Below, piece by piece: positions 1-12,074 of a DNA stretch of 64,000 nucleotides. Position 1 is the stretch's first letter; every line of letters begins with the position of its first letter. A program made the translations under genes and the position numbers. The notes beneath the pieces are model-generated. The model was not told the origin of the DNA. It did no database searches and saw only the letters and a program-made list of their open reading frames with translations. Source of the stretch: Taenia hydatigena. Taxonomy: Eukaryota > Platyhelminthes > Cestoda > Cyclophyllidea > Taeniidae. Location: the NCBI GenBank assembly GCA_036345935.2, contig JADWOT020000003.1, positions 16,696,509 to 16,760,508 on the forward strand, read 5' to 3'.

Positions 1-2249
1 CACTTTTAGGACTACCATAAATATTGACAAATATTTTCAAGAAGTGGAAGTAGACGAGTGATTTTTAAATAAAATTTAGCACTAAAGACGAAAAGTCTAC
101 TTTAAATTAAGTCTCTCTGTAAGGCAATTTTGGAGCATTGCCATCATTTGTCTGGTTTTCGGAAATCCTCATTTAAATTCTCATTGAAAGGTGGCATGTT
201 AGACTAGACATTTCTACATTTTTGCATACGAATTAATCGATTCCACTTCAAGCTACAGACGAGCGGACATTTGTATGATTGTATCCTTTTGAAGTGGTAT
301 TCACCTGTTTGATGAGGATAACTGATGACAACCCACTAAAGGCCAAAATGTTCACCACGTGTCTGGGCCAATACTACCTACCCGAATGGGGTCGGCTGCT
401 GTCCGCACAAATATCAGCAAACAGAGAGAACATCTTTTCAGATCCTATCGTTTTTTTCTTTTTCAGGAACTTTCCTTCACATTCATAAGAATGCATTTAT
501 CTCTTAGCATCACAGCCTTGGCTATCGTGTGCAAACTGAAAGAAGGCCTAAATGGGGTGAAAGAACATGTTTTTTGTTCTTTGTGTATGAGTTTCCGTTT
601 TTTTAGGCAAAAGTCACATTATACTTAGCTGTCGTAAATTTGACTAGCATTGTTTCAGTAGATTTTAGCGTTTCTTTTCCAGATTTTTTTACTACAAAGA
701 CGGATTGCAGGGAAAGCTTTCTGTTTCCCTCAGCATTAAGCGAAATTCCACTCTTTCTTTGGGTGCTTGTGTGTAAGCACTTGTAAATAGACCTTTCTGA
801 TAGCAATCACTGAGGTCTACAAGCTCATTCTCAACGAAATAGAACAATTTTTGTCATCGCTGCTACGAAAACAGCGGGAATGTTTTCTCCGTTTCGGGTA
901 TATGTTAATTTAGTTGTAAATTCAAGGAGAAGACTTTCCTCTGTAAATTCTGAGAAGCACAAATCCAACCAAAGGTGTCTTTAGTTTAAATAAAAGGAAT
1001 TATGGGTAAGGAATGATGAGTACCAGACACATCAACGTGGAGAATAAAGTACGATATTCTATACTTATAAAATCACACTGATGAATCACTTCGATCTCCC
1101 AAAACTTGATCCCATCGCAAGAGGAAGGACGACTTGTTCGTGTCAGACAATTCATAAGTTTGTAGTAACTCTATTTATCAATTGTACAACATTTTTTCAA
1201 GGCGAATTGCAGGTCTAGCCTTATCTAAGTAACTCAGAGTCGGTACTTCCACACGGAGCATCTCAAGTTGTAACACAAGTGTTGATGAATGTCCCCACAC
1301 TTTGATGGAGCCAAACTACCGAGACATCCATGCATCGCAACTTAGAGGAGAGAACAATCAACACATCAATGAGCGACGGTTACAGTTTACATCTGGCAAG
1401 CAGCCAAAGCATTGCCTTGATAGATGATGCATCAAAAATGCAATCACTATGTAAGAGTACAATATAGGCGGTTCATAGTCTTCGTTTACCACATTAAGAA
1501 TAGCACTTTTTGGATAGCTTGAAACGCACGTAGGAATCTGCTCCTCAGAAGGGAAGGGTATTTGAGTAATACATCTTGTTTTTCTCTATAATTGCTGATT
1601 AGCAGACTTAAAGAAAGTGATTTTGCTAGTGAAAATGCTGTCCAACAACTGAAGCACCTGTCCTACGAGTTACCTAACCACAAAAGACGATTATGAAATG
1701 ACATAAACTGCTTCTGCACGGAGAAATACAAGTTTTGTAGAATGAAAGAAGATGGTGTTAGTGACGATGTAGAGCCTTTGTGATTTGGCCATTTCCATGA
1801 ATTATACCTAAAGCAATAGAAGCTGACAAGTGACATCTCAACCAATATTACTAGCGAATCCGTGTTTTTGGAAACGGTAGATTAAGGAAATAAGAGGTGG
1901 TAGAAGCTTAAATGCTCTCGTCAACAACAACAGAATGCAGCCAAAACGCTATGGTTTAATTTATCCTTGTCAGAGCAGTTTTTGTCTGCCATGTAACTTC
2001 AAAATTGTAGGTAAAATAAATTCCTATTTTATTTTGGCAATCTTTAGTCGTGGGTGTGATTTTATTTACCTGTAAATGGGAGTAAAAAGTAAGAAGTATC
2101 TTCCAATTTCATTGGTTTGTTTTCTTAGTAGGAAAGACATAAGGACGAGGCTTTAAAAGTGATTGCATACGGCCCATCGAGATGCTAAAGGCTGCACCAT
2201 TCCTTAAATCTCTTCACTTTGAAGTGACTATCACTGGTTCCATAATAAA
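1..2249. other. no gene recognised
   Basis: AT-rich, with only ORFs shorter than 90 codons on either strand and no splice-bounded frame I would support. Confidence 0.5.
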
Positions 2250-2700
2250 CCCGTAGAATAAATTAGCATTATTCGCACAATAATCATCCCTAAAACTGTA
2301 GGGAGAAGACAATTAACAATAGGTAACCTTAAGAAGTATATTAATTGCACGAGCTCAGGATACAAAGAAGGTCGCAACACCTATAAAGCATTAAAACTAA
2401 TTATGAAGCATAACAGTAATAGATGGAATCTCTTATACTCACATTGCACTCGTTTTTTTGCTGCTCTTTTTTATTTTAATAAAAATAATAAATCAAAATA
2501 CCTTCATTTTGCATCCAGACATGGCTGTCCACTTCCATGTGGTTATGTGATGACACGAGGGCTCGAACATACGCGGTGATGTTGATCGAGCTCACACAGG
2601 GATACAGAAGAAAGAGTGTGATATCCTGCGCATAGCTATCCACTTCTTCCCACTTAGCTAGCGATAGCCTACAAAGAAGCTATTCCTCCCGCCTACAGAA
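2250..2700 (-). pseudogene. diverged copy of the 16.6-17.0 kb block, probably decayed
   Basis: Collinear with 16555-17046 at a constant offset of about 14.3 kb. GTAGAATAAATTAGCAT is shared at 2262/16560, and a 60-base stretch around 2540-2600 matches 16870-16935. On the minus strand the better half reads YPC..INITA.VRALVSSHN.ME, against YPC..VNISACVGALSASYN.ME in the other copy. The second half has stop codons here that the 16.6 kb copy lacks, so this looks like a decaying paralogue. The product is unknown. Confidence 0.4.
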
Positions 2701-3029
2701 TGCTTGGCTCTTGGAAAGTTTATTTTACACACAAAGAATGCAGGATTCCGCTCTATCTCTTCTTTTGTGGGGGGTAAAAATGCAGCAGAACTTGCATTTT
2801 TCACCGTTCACTCTATCTTTCTTGGTTATCATAAATGGATTATCATGCCTATACCTTTTTTTAGTGCCATGATGGCAATGCGAATAAGTTGTATTCGTGC
2901 CTTGGATTTGAAAACCAAATACCACATAGCAGTCCAGCGAATTTTCGTGGATAATCAACAGACGTTTGGACAGATTAGGTTCTTCAAAATCTAGTCCTTA
3001 ATAATTGACGTGGCAGAGGTGGAAGAGCG

Positions 3030-3640
3030 CATATTCATAAGTGAGAGATGCGCCCCATTTTACAATGGTACTTACTGCATATATTGCGGGTCATATCGGT
3101 ACAACACAGTCCAGTCCGGTCAAGTCCAATCCAGTTCTGCTAATAAGGCGATGATAGTGAGTGGGTTCGTAGAACCGTGTGCGGCGATGAGTCGACGTCT
3201 CCTAAGGTGTACGTCAATAACAGTAATTCATTAGGATGCTGGAATTGCGTTGGACATTTGGGTCCATCACAGTTTAGTCAAGTCAAACCAAGGCCAATCT
3301 AGTCCTGCTAATTAAGTAGTGATGGTGACTGGGTTCATATTACTGTGTATAGTGATGAGTTGACGTTTCCTAAGGTGTAAAACTCGCTGATAATCACATC
3401 TACAGAAAACGTCAAAAAACTGTACTTTATAAAGGCGCTAATCTTAAGTGAGACATTTGGATTGCATTCAAATCCATCCCAGTCTAGTTTGCTTAGGTCA
3501 AACTAAGGCCAATCCAGTTCCGCTAATTAAGCGGTGACGGTGAGGGGAATCATAAAACATCGATGTATTGACTTTTGCATTTCACGTTGAAAAGGAACTC
3601 ATCTTGAGTAGGACGTTTGGGTCGCTTCAAGGTTTCAAAG
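3030..3640 (+). repeat. degenerate tandem array, about three units of 170-215 bp
   Basis: Units share the anchors GCCAATC-AGT-C-GCTAATTAAG (at about 3122, 3293 and 3509), followed by a GTGATGGTGA-like stretch and GGGTTCAT, and GACATTTGGGT-type segments at 3250, 3455 and 3612. It ends where the left inverted arm begins. ORFs here are short and not conserved between units. Confidence 0.6.
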
Positions 3641-5009
3641 GCAAATCTTTGTCTGCCAATGAAGATACAGGCCGCCGTGATCCCCAGTCCACAGCTTTGA
3701 GAGTTCGTCCCCATAAACATTCAATCCAAGAGTTTAAGGCCTCATCCCACAACATTTGACCGACTCGTAAATTTGATATCACGAAATTACACAAAGGCGA
3801 CCTGAAAATTTCCCACTTACAAACTCCACCTCTGCTAAGCACTACGACAAAATGCTCAGGTTGCCCTAAGACTGTCCAAAAGTGTCCACAAATTTCCCAA
3901 TGCCGAAATTGTTTTTCGGGTATCTGTTATGGACTACGATGCGTGCATGCACATCCGTAGAAGTGGAAAACAATTTTTAAAAATAGTTTTGTCAATATTC
4001 TTCAAATATTGTTCTTTCCTCCTCTGTCATAAGCTTAAATTCCAGGTTTTGCTCAAAATGACACCCGTAATTAAATGCGATGATGCCAGTAGAGCACCAA
4101 AGACAGAACAACGAGCCATCATCTCAACCATCACTTGTAACAACTGCATTATTTTATTAGCGTAAAGCAAAGCTGAAGTGTCACCAAAGCTCTTCGCACA
4201 TCTACAAGCAAACTTACTTGACATCTAAAATCGTAAACATGCCAAAAAGAAGTAGAAACTATTGTGGATGTGCGAATAGTTGGAGATAAATGAAGTACAA
4301 TAAAGTGTGACTGCTGTCTCACTCCCATGGGGCAAAAGATTTCTTGGCCACCGTAAGCCATGGAACAACAGAACTCGCCGTCATGGCTAGAGATGAGTAG
4401 CGAAGGTTATTTAACACAGGAAGGTATCTCCAAGACATCCCCGACCTCTACTTTAATGAAACCAATATTTAGGCCAAGTGAATACAGAAATTTTATGGCA
4501 AGAAATAACAGGTGTCAACCAAATTACTTCGGAAATCGACTTTAATGCCAACACATGTTTATCGCCTTCATTTACGAAAAACATAAAGCCGTCAACGCTG
4601 CAATCGGCAGTTGACAGACAAGGAAGCAAAAGGATGATTGAAAACAGGCAGACTAAGCGGTAGGTGATGAATATATCCAAATGAGGTATAAATTAGTTGT
4701 AAATAGTCATGACAACCTACTGCAAGTTGAGGTTTGGGGGGGAGAGGGGAGGTTAAGTGACCCGCAAGGCTTCATCCCAACCATCCAAACATGAGTTCAG
4801 ATTCGCAAGCAGAGCACAATAACATATGTGGTTTCCTCAGATTTGCGTCTACCTCAATTGCACGCACGATTGTGCTAGTCTACTGAGACTTGTCCGTCAA
4901 TCCTCGCACTGATATCATAGAAGCCTCTTCATTTGCCTATCATACCATTACTTCATTCGTTCTTACTCTGCTTAAAAAGCTACATCTCTACCGGTGGATC
5001 TACCAGCAC

Positions 5010-5548
5010 CCTGAAGACAACCATGGCTCTGCAATTTGGATGGAAGTTCTCCTTGCAACAACGAGATACCCAATGCAAGATTGGGAGAAGAATAGTGCTG
5101 GTGAGATAGCATAATTAAAAGTCATGTCCAAACCCTCAATGCGGATATTTGAACATGATCAGAGGTTAGTAAACTCGACTTTCTCCCAACTCCATCTAAA
5201 GCCTAGGCAAGTGAACTGCGTGATCATCTTTAATCACTGTGGTGCATTCAGCATGCCTGAAATCGTGATTCTACAAATAGACTAGGGAAATTTGGTTTCC
5301 TTTTCTCGCCTTTCGGTCGACATAAACTCGGCTCTACAAAGTGGACGAACGCTGACCTTGCAACAACAAGTTACTGAGGTCTGGAGTGAGAAAGGAATAG
5401 TAGTGATTGGTTACATCCGAATCCTCAATGAGGTAGTTTATTACGACCAGAGACTTATTGACTCGTCTTCCATCCACCGCAACTTAGTGGCAGGCAGTTG
5501 AAGTTCTTGTTTATCTTCTGTGCCTTTGATGCGTTCAGAACATTTGAG
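5010..5548 (+). repeat. two ~300-bp degenerate tandem units inside left arm
   Basis: Two units about 303 bp apart share anchors: GGCTCTGCAATTTGGATGGA against GGCTCTACAAAGTGGACGAA, CCTTGCAACAACGAG against CCTTGCAACAACAAG, and GCATTCAGCATGCCTGAAATCG against GCGTTCAGAACATTTGAG. The right arm carries the same pair at about 18731-19270, so this tandem duplication is older than the inverted duplication. Confidence 0.65.
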
Positions 5549-6108
5549 TTTATTCAGTAGGAATGTCGTCTAAAAGATTAGACAGACTGAAGGTAAAATA
5601 CCCATGTTACACGCGTGTTTGGATCCCCTTAAAATTTACCCACAATCATCCCCTTCTTTAATGAAAAGATATCTCCAGCAATTTAATCGACTCAATTTAA
5701 GGTGGAATATTTTGTTTGCACTGAAGCATTATCAATGGATAATAGAGAATATATAAATGCCACTCTGAAGGATCGGTCAAGTCTATTCTGTTACCAATCC
5801 CTATAAACGAAATAAACTCCAAATCAATTATTTATCTTAACTTGTTTTGCAAGCAAAAACAATTTCTGAGCAAAGAAAACTATAGACGTAATGATATATA
5901 AAAAAACATTGCAAGTCAGTGGAAGCAGTTTTGGGAAGAAGAGCATTTGAGAGAGAATGCTGCAGCTCTTCACTTGACTAGACCACAATTACAGGTAAAC
6001 CAACCACAAATTACTGTAAATTTACATGTGTTTGCTAGAGTAATTGCTATAATATAAAAATTTAGAGGAATTGGGTAAGCGAAGATGAGAACTCAGGATT
6101 TTACTCTG

Positions 6109-6128
6109 GTGTCACACATATGTGACAC
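6109..6128. repeat. perfect 8-bp stem-loop, conserved in right arm
   Basis: GTGTCACA, loop CATA, TGTGACAC. It is followed by GCGCCCTTTATCA, which is also shared with the right arm in inverted orientation. Confidence 0.6.
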
Positions 6129-6142
6129 GCGCCCTTTATCAT

Positions 6143-7139
6143 ATCGCAAGTATTTCACTAAGCCATGTGGCACTTATTAGTTCGGCTTCTTACAGAAAAC
6201 ATAAAAAACATACGATTCCCGAATTTTTTTAGTAATAGCTGTGTAACACTCATAGGCTTTGTGGCCATTTATCCCTTGAGGTGGTGGTAGTAAAATCAGT
6301 GGTGAGAAGACAAGCAAGTCCAAACCAGTTGAATGGGCTTCACTGCAGAAGCTCGCAAATTCATTTTTTATTAAGACTTTAATTGAGCGACCGTTTTGAG
6401 TTCGGACTTGACATGGTTGTCTTCAAACTGGCCAATTTACAATAAGGAAGGGTAACAACTACAGATTCGTTCACATTTTCAGGCGAGGAAGCCATGAAAT
6501 GATGTGATGACCGCATTAAAAAGGCAATCCCTGCTACTCGGTGTAAGTCATGCTTTCATTAGGACTGACATGCTGGCATGAACAGTCTTAACAAAAATCC
6601 AGTGAGCCATTCCTCACGCTCCAGTAGCTTTAAGTAATATCTTTTGCAACACAAACCCTCACCAAGGATTGCGATTGTTTTTAAAGTTGTTCACTTTATA
6701 AAAGGTTTTAGCCCACCAGATAGAAAACTAGCACAGATCCTTCCTCAAATGGGATTGAGTTACCTATTTCATTGGAATTGGCGGGGCAAACAGGGATTTT
6801 GTGGGTGATTAATGGTAGTCAACTGGGTACAGTGGAAATTGGATGTGTTGCGAGGTTTCCATGGGTGCTTAGATAGTTCCCCATTACGCCTCATATCGAA
6901 ATCCAAATGCAGCCAACGTGGCCCGTATTGGAATCCCATAAACCCTCACAAGCTTAGATGTTTTCTTCCTGACGCTTGGGGGTAAATTATTTTTAAACCG
7001 GCAAGTTCATCCCTCCACTCATCCACCCATCAACGCGATCATTTATTCATCCATCTATTTATCCATCTTATGCTCGGATGTCACTTATGCATAATAATGA
7101 ATAATTTAAAGGTGCTCATAAGGACAACTGCTCTGATTT
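6143..7139. other. no gene recognised
   Basis: Nothing beyond a loose CATC/CATT-rich stretch at about 7010-7070 (tandem ATCCATC-like words). Confidence 0.5.
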
Positions 7140-7480
7140 AGATTACCAAAACTCAGCGTTAACATGGTGGAAGAAGGTTGCATTCTGCTGAGGATGTGGG
7201 AATCAGTGACGAGTTAACGAGAGAAACAACAAATTCGTCACGGAGCTGCCTGTAGTAACCGTGTGAAGGCGTCAATTCAACCCTGGCTGAGTAGTAGCCA
7301 GGGCGACAGCACGGAAGTGGGAACAGGGGGCGAAACATTATCCTCATGACACTATCCTCAGCCCACTCCGCCTTCCCAGAATACAGTTCCCAGACAGTAT
7401 TTGACTCTGGGTTTTTAAACCCACCATAAGGGTGCGTTTTTCGATGACTGACGCGTTTATTTCGTAGGTGTTCTTCAAAC
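7140..7480 (+). repeat. diverged match to the right half of family 2
   Basis: CTGTAGTAACCGTGTGAAGG (7248) parallels CTGTAGTACTCGTATGAAGG (35409), and CGATGACTGACGCGTTTA parallels 29431 and 35579. A 108-codon minus-strand ORF here (7159-7485) corresponds only partly to the 35.4 kb ORF and is probably incidental. Confidence 0.3.
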
Positions 7481-9924
7481 AGCACCGATAACTTGGTGAT
7501 GGCTAACTTAGTAGATAGACCAAGGATAGCACCGACCGAGTTGCTAAAAAGGCAAGAGGGTTATGTAATACCTCGATTATCCACGTTTTAATTACGTGGG
7601 TACATAAGGCTAGGACAAACCCTCTTCTGTTCGGCAGCATGGACTGCGATAGCCTCAGCCCTTCCCTTCATCAGAGACATACCTCCCGCCACCCGCCTAT
7701 CACTTCGCTCGACTTTAGAGAAGACGCTGAATGGTTCAAGATCGAATTGTTTCTGGTAGTGTTCACTTCGGACGGACAAATCGTTCTGGAAACAATGTTT
7801 ATCAAGGGAGTATATTTTGCCCCCTTGTCTAAATTTTAATGATCTCCTCGCCACAGTCGACCTTCTTTGTAAGCCACTTACTACGACAACAGGGATTGTT
7901 CTAAAGTGCTTCAGTTCTGTGTTCTCCTAAAAGCATTCAATGTGACAGGTACACAAGGTTTCACTGTGAATATATCAGAATGTATGTTGACACACACCAA
8001 GATGAGGACAAGTGAAGTTCCTTATTAATGCTCTTAAAGGAGGTTATAGTTATTTTGTTCTGGATTCACTCACTGGATATAGAGCAATCAGAATTAATTC
8101 TGAGGTGTAGGGATTCCCCCCTTCTCCTCCTCCTCTTCCCTGCGATTACCCGTTGATATGAGATGGATGAGTATTCTTGGACATCTTAATTGCGTTGAAC
8201 AAAACAGCGGATAGACATCGCATAAATGAGTTAGAGAGTAGCACTGTCTGCGTTAGGAGAATTGACCCACTCCTCTGGTTCCCAATTCAAATTGTCCACC
8301 CGCTTTTCGCCTACAAGGTACATAAAGCGACTCCATTAACGCCATTGTAAATGTGTTAAGACCTAGAAGAACGCCTATTTAAACCCTAAACTGAGTTGAT
8401 TATAGAAATGTTCAATTCCTCTTTTTTAAGTAGTAAAATGATTGTTATAGTTCACTCTGCAAACACGAATTTTAAATAGTTCACGCCGATGGTTTATTTC
8501 CGGAGACTTTTAAGAAGAGTTTGCGAATAGAAATACCGTCCCCTATTCGCCTAGACTGCGATTATTTTTTGCACTCTTTATGGAATACACACGTGCCATT
8601 AAATGTTAAAGTTAAATGGCACATGTACATTGTCTAGATTTCAATTTTCCAGCTCTACTGATACCTTAGACTATTCGAGAAACACACTTAAGTGGGGTGA
8701 TGATTTGTGTTAATAATGTATGCAATCTTTGTGATGTTATTGGCTCAAATCTGACTCCACCGGGATCAAAACCGGATAGCTCTTTAAACTACTCTTTGAA
8801 TCGACCATAAAATGGTTGTATAATTTGAGATCCGTAGCAATTTAAATTTCACGCATGTATTGCGGCCTGCATGACTTTCAATTTTTGAAACCACAACCAT
8901 GCTATTTTTACTTATTTAAATTAAGTAGCATTGATAATACCAACTTTCCGCAGAATGGTGATGAAATCAAGCCCTGTAGCTAAGGCGTAGAGGCCTGTTA
9001 AGTTTTGTGGTAGCTTTATAGGATTGACATAACTTTCAGACCTTAACTAATGCATGAACTAACCCTTATTGGATGTTTCGAATGCATTGGATGTTGCACC
9101 AGGCTTTAAGGCTTCTGTTAGTGCGATGCTCAACTCGCCAATCTGACACGGCAAATTTCTTTGACTCTTTGAATAATGGCCCATAATTCACGAAAAAATA
9201 TCAGACCTAAACTCTAAATAGTAGTAAATACAATAAAATCTACTTAAATCTCTAACATATTGGCAAGATTTTCAAAAAATTAAAGCCAAAGACTGAGTAA
9301 AATACTTGTTTCACTAAACTGCAGATTTGATGAATTCTTCGCACGCAGACTTTTGTAAATCACAATAAGAGAAGACCTGATGCAGCCTTACGACCCCGAT
9401 AAAAAGAGTACGTAAAATGGGCGGGAGTGGAGTGGGGCTAGCAAAGGTCAAAGTATAGTAACAAGTAACAGTCCTTGCTCATGAGGAGGCTGGTTCCGCC
9501 GTTAAGGTCATGTTCATGGTCATTCATTCATGGTCGACTTGAAATGTGTGAGTTTACTGTTTTGTCAATCTGACTGATCCGACCTGCTAATATAACTAGT
9601 CAGCCGTGAACAAGTCTGGACTTAATTCATTCTTCATTCTGGTGTTGTTGCCATTGAGAAATTCTCTAATCTTATTCTTGAATAACTGCCCTGAGAGACG
9701 AATTCACCCTCACCTCCTCCTGTCTTGCTGCATTTAAAACGTTTGACTGCGTAGCATGGTCTCAACAGGGCTTCAAGCGGCACAGGACCTGGCGCTCGAA
9801 TCCACTGAACCAAGTTGAGTTCATGAATGGGCTATACGAACTAGGAAATGACCCGTTTATTTTCGTATTAAATAATATAAGTAAATAAAATGACTTTTTC
9901 ATTATTTGGCTGATTCTTTTTTCG
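7481..9924. other. no gene recognised
   Basis: Overlapping 66- and 88-codon ORFs at 7588-7854 on opposite strands are not supported; otherwise empty. Confidence 0.5.
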
Positions 9925-10300
9925 TAGGCTTTGGAGACAAGTCTCGGCCTTGTTACTCCTTCTGTATATCATTGACTCTGAGCCATGCCAGTAAAACCTC
10001 CTCCTCTTCCTAACCCTTCTGTTCTTAGGCTATGTATTTTCCTCCCTGCTAGTATGGTTTTATTCGCCTTCAGGAAACACTTGCGGCGCTACGGTGGTGA
10101 CACCTGTGAATGAACCCAATCCCAAGGCGCAACCACCCTGATTTCTCTGGCTAAAAGCAGAGGAAGGTCTTCCGCTGCAATTTGGTGAATCTGCGAAGAC
10201 CCCTAACGGGTATGTTGTGACGTCTATCTTTGGCAACTTGAATCATTGGACGAGCCTGTAACGGAGCTGCTATGTGATAATGTAAGTGATGTGGATAAGC
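9925..10300 (+). repeat. dispersed repeat family 2, partial copy
   Basis: Matches the other family 2 copies through TTCGCCTTCAGGAAACACTT (head) and GCGAAGACCCCTAACGGG (10189), equivalent to AAAGACGCCTAACAG at 29194. Strongly diverged. Confidence 0.4.
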
Positions 10301-11680
10301 GATGTCTCGCATACTTCTCTACTGGCCTTATGCGGTCCAGGTTGATAGGTGGGTGGACAGCACTGGGGTGAGAACAAAGTGGTCGAGAGGAGTGGATGCA
10401 AAATATTGACCCACAAAGCTGTTGCAGATCTTTTGCTAATTAACCCTATTTCAAGGCCTATTCCCTTGCGACTATCGGCTGAGGCAGGAGTTCAATTTGT
10501 TGTAGAGTACCGTCCAGCTTTGAGTACTGGGAGGCCTGTACAGTTCTCCTTCCCCAACGTAACTCATTTATGGGTGCTCCAGGCACTGCAAATTCGCCGA
10601 GATGTAGCAGTAAGGTAGTTTGACTGGAGGTTTTGGTTCGCGGGTGGCTTTTCAAGCAACAACTGTGCAATCACTGATGCCAGAGGCTGACGAAATAGAA
10701 CTTTACGAAAAGTGCTCAGGACAAGGGATAGGCTATAGAATTTCTTGATATTTTCCCACCATTGTGTTGAACTATACCCTAACTGAGGTCCTCGCAGGTT
10801 GCTCTACAATACATTTGTGATGCACATTATTCTACAATACTTTGGGTTACCACGACCTTGGTGACGACTCGGTAGTTGCACTAGTATTAACCTCAAACTT
10901 TAACGTATAGTAGCTTAATTCTTTGAATGCCTTTTTCTTCCCATGGTCTTCACAACTTTCGACCACCATCCTGGTTGCATAGCGCTCTGTTCAAGTTATC
11001 ACATAGAGCGTTACTAGTAAACCTTATGCCCCGCTGCTGTGCCTCATTGTATCTTTGGAGACGATCCGAAGTGTTGCACTGTAACATGCATGTGATTTAA
11101 GAATGGATCCACTCTATAGGGATTCACTAGAGTCCGACCGGGACTCAGATTGTTTTTGGATCCTTGGTCTCTACTCCTCTAATAGCCTTCTCTCCATTCT
11201 GTGTCAGCGTGGACAAAAATAAATTTTTTTCGTGAATAGTACTCCCTATTTTTCGGATCTTGAGTGCTGAAATAAAAGTTTCGAGCATGGAACTCGCTGT
11301 TTTTTTGCTTTCGGGTTGGGAGTAGTGCTTGGTCATGCGAATTTGTAAGCATGGTGAATGTTTTAGTAATAACAAAATTTATTATTAGATGTCGTAGAGC
11401 TTAACGTACTCCTGCGGAATGGTTCCTTCCTCACGAAGAGCTCCTATTTGAGATTGAGATTCCCCATTTTGCGGATATAAAGGGAGATGGTGCTGATGAA
11501 CTGCTGATGTTTCTTGTTCCTAAAAGCCGGGGACACGGCTCATTCGCGGAGCATTCCCAGCAGCGATAGTCAAAATAGTGGTGGGCAATAATGTCGCATC
11601 CCAGCGTGGAGTCTGGTATGAAAAGGAACGCAGTTCCTCCCAAAATCAATTCCTCGAAATGAATCTACGAGTACTCGTAC
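10301..11680. other. no gene recognised
   Basis: ORFs below 90 codons only. A 72-codon minus-strand ORF at 11431-11649 overlaps the end of the possible exon at 11681-12074 in another frame and shows no clear relation to it. Confidence 0.45.
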
Positions 11681-12074
11681 CCACAGCAAACTTCAATTGC
11701 TGTAGTGCGAGGGAGGTATCTGGTTGAATGGTGTTAATGATCGTAAGACGACTGGTTGTCGAAACGTCAGTGTCTCTGCTGACTTTGGTGATTCGTGCTG
11801 AACCTATAGATGTGGCAGTCATTCTTATAAGAAGTCTCATGCTGTCGTTGATACGCTGTAAAAATAACGAGTACTTCTGTTTCATGTAAGAGGGTTCAGG
11901 GTCTAGCCGAAAAAATCTCTCCAAGCCAAAGTTGTCTGGATGTATGCTCCTCAATGTGGTGAAAAAATATGCAGGAGACGTCCATGGACCCCAAAGTTCA
12001 CAGTAGTGTCTATCCACTATTACCGGAGTTTTTCGTATGAAAAAGGTTAGTTTCTGGCTAACAATCCAAGCAAG
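11681..12074 (-). CDS. possible internal exon, unidentified gene
   Basis: An open minus-strand frame of about 131 codons bounded by a good acceptor (TTTATCAGAATTTTTCAG, minus strand, ending at 12075) and a possible donor (GTGG|GTACGAGT near 11681). The peptide contains YCELWGPWTSPAYFF and RLDPEPSYMKQKYSLFLQR. No domain was recognised. The length alone is within chance expectation, so support rests on the splice-like borders. Confidence 0.2.

Larger units (their letters stand above)
3650..6142 (+). repeat. left arm of large inverted duplication
   Basis: The reverse complement of 18162-20605. About 3.70-5.55 kb pairs almost base for base with the other arm, with only scattered substitutions. 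The match then drops abruptly near 5548 (after the shared TTTGATGC-TTCAGAA). Weaker but collinear similarity resumes around 5930-5955 (TTTGGGAAGAAGAGC) and 6070-6142, where a stem-loop and CGCGTGTCACATATG are shared. ORFs of 60-75 codons inside it occur in both arms, but the differences between copies change amino acids in every frame I compared, so I do not call genes. The family is unknown. Confidence 0.85.
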
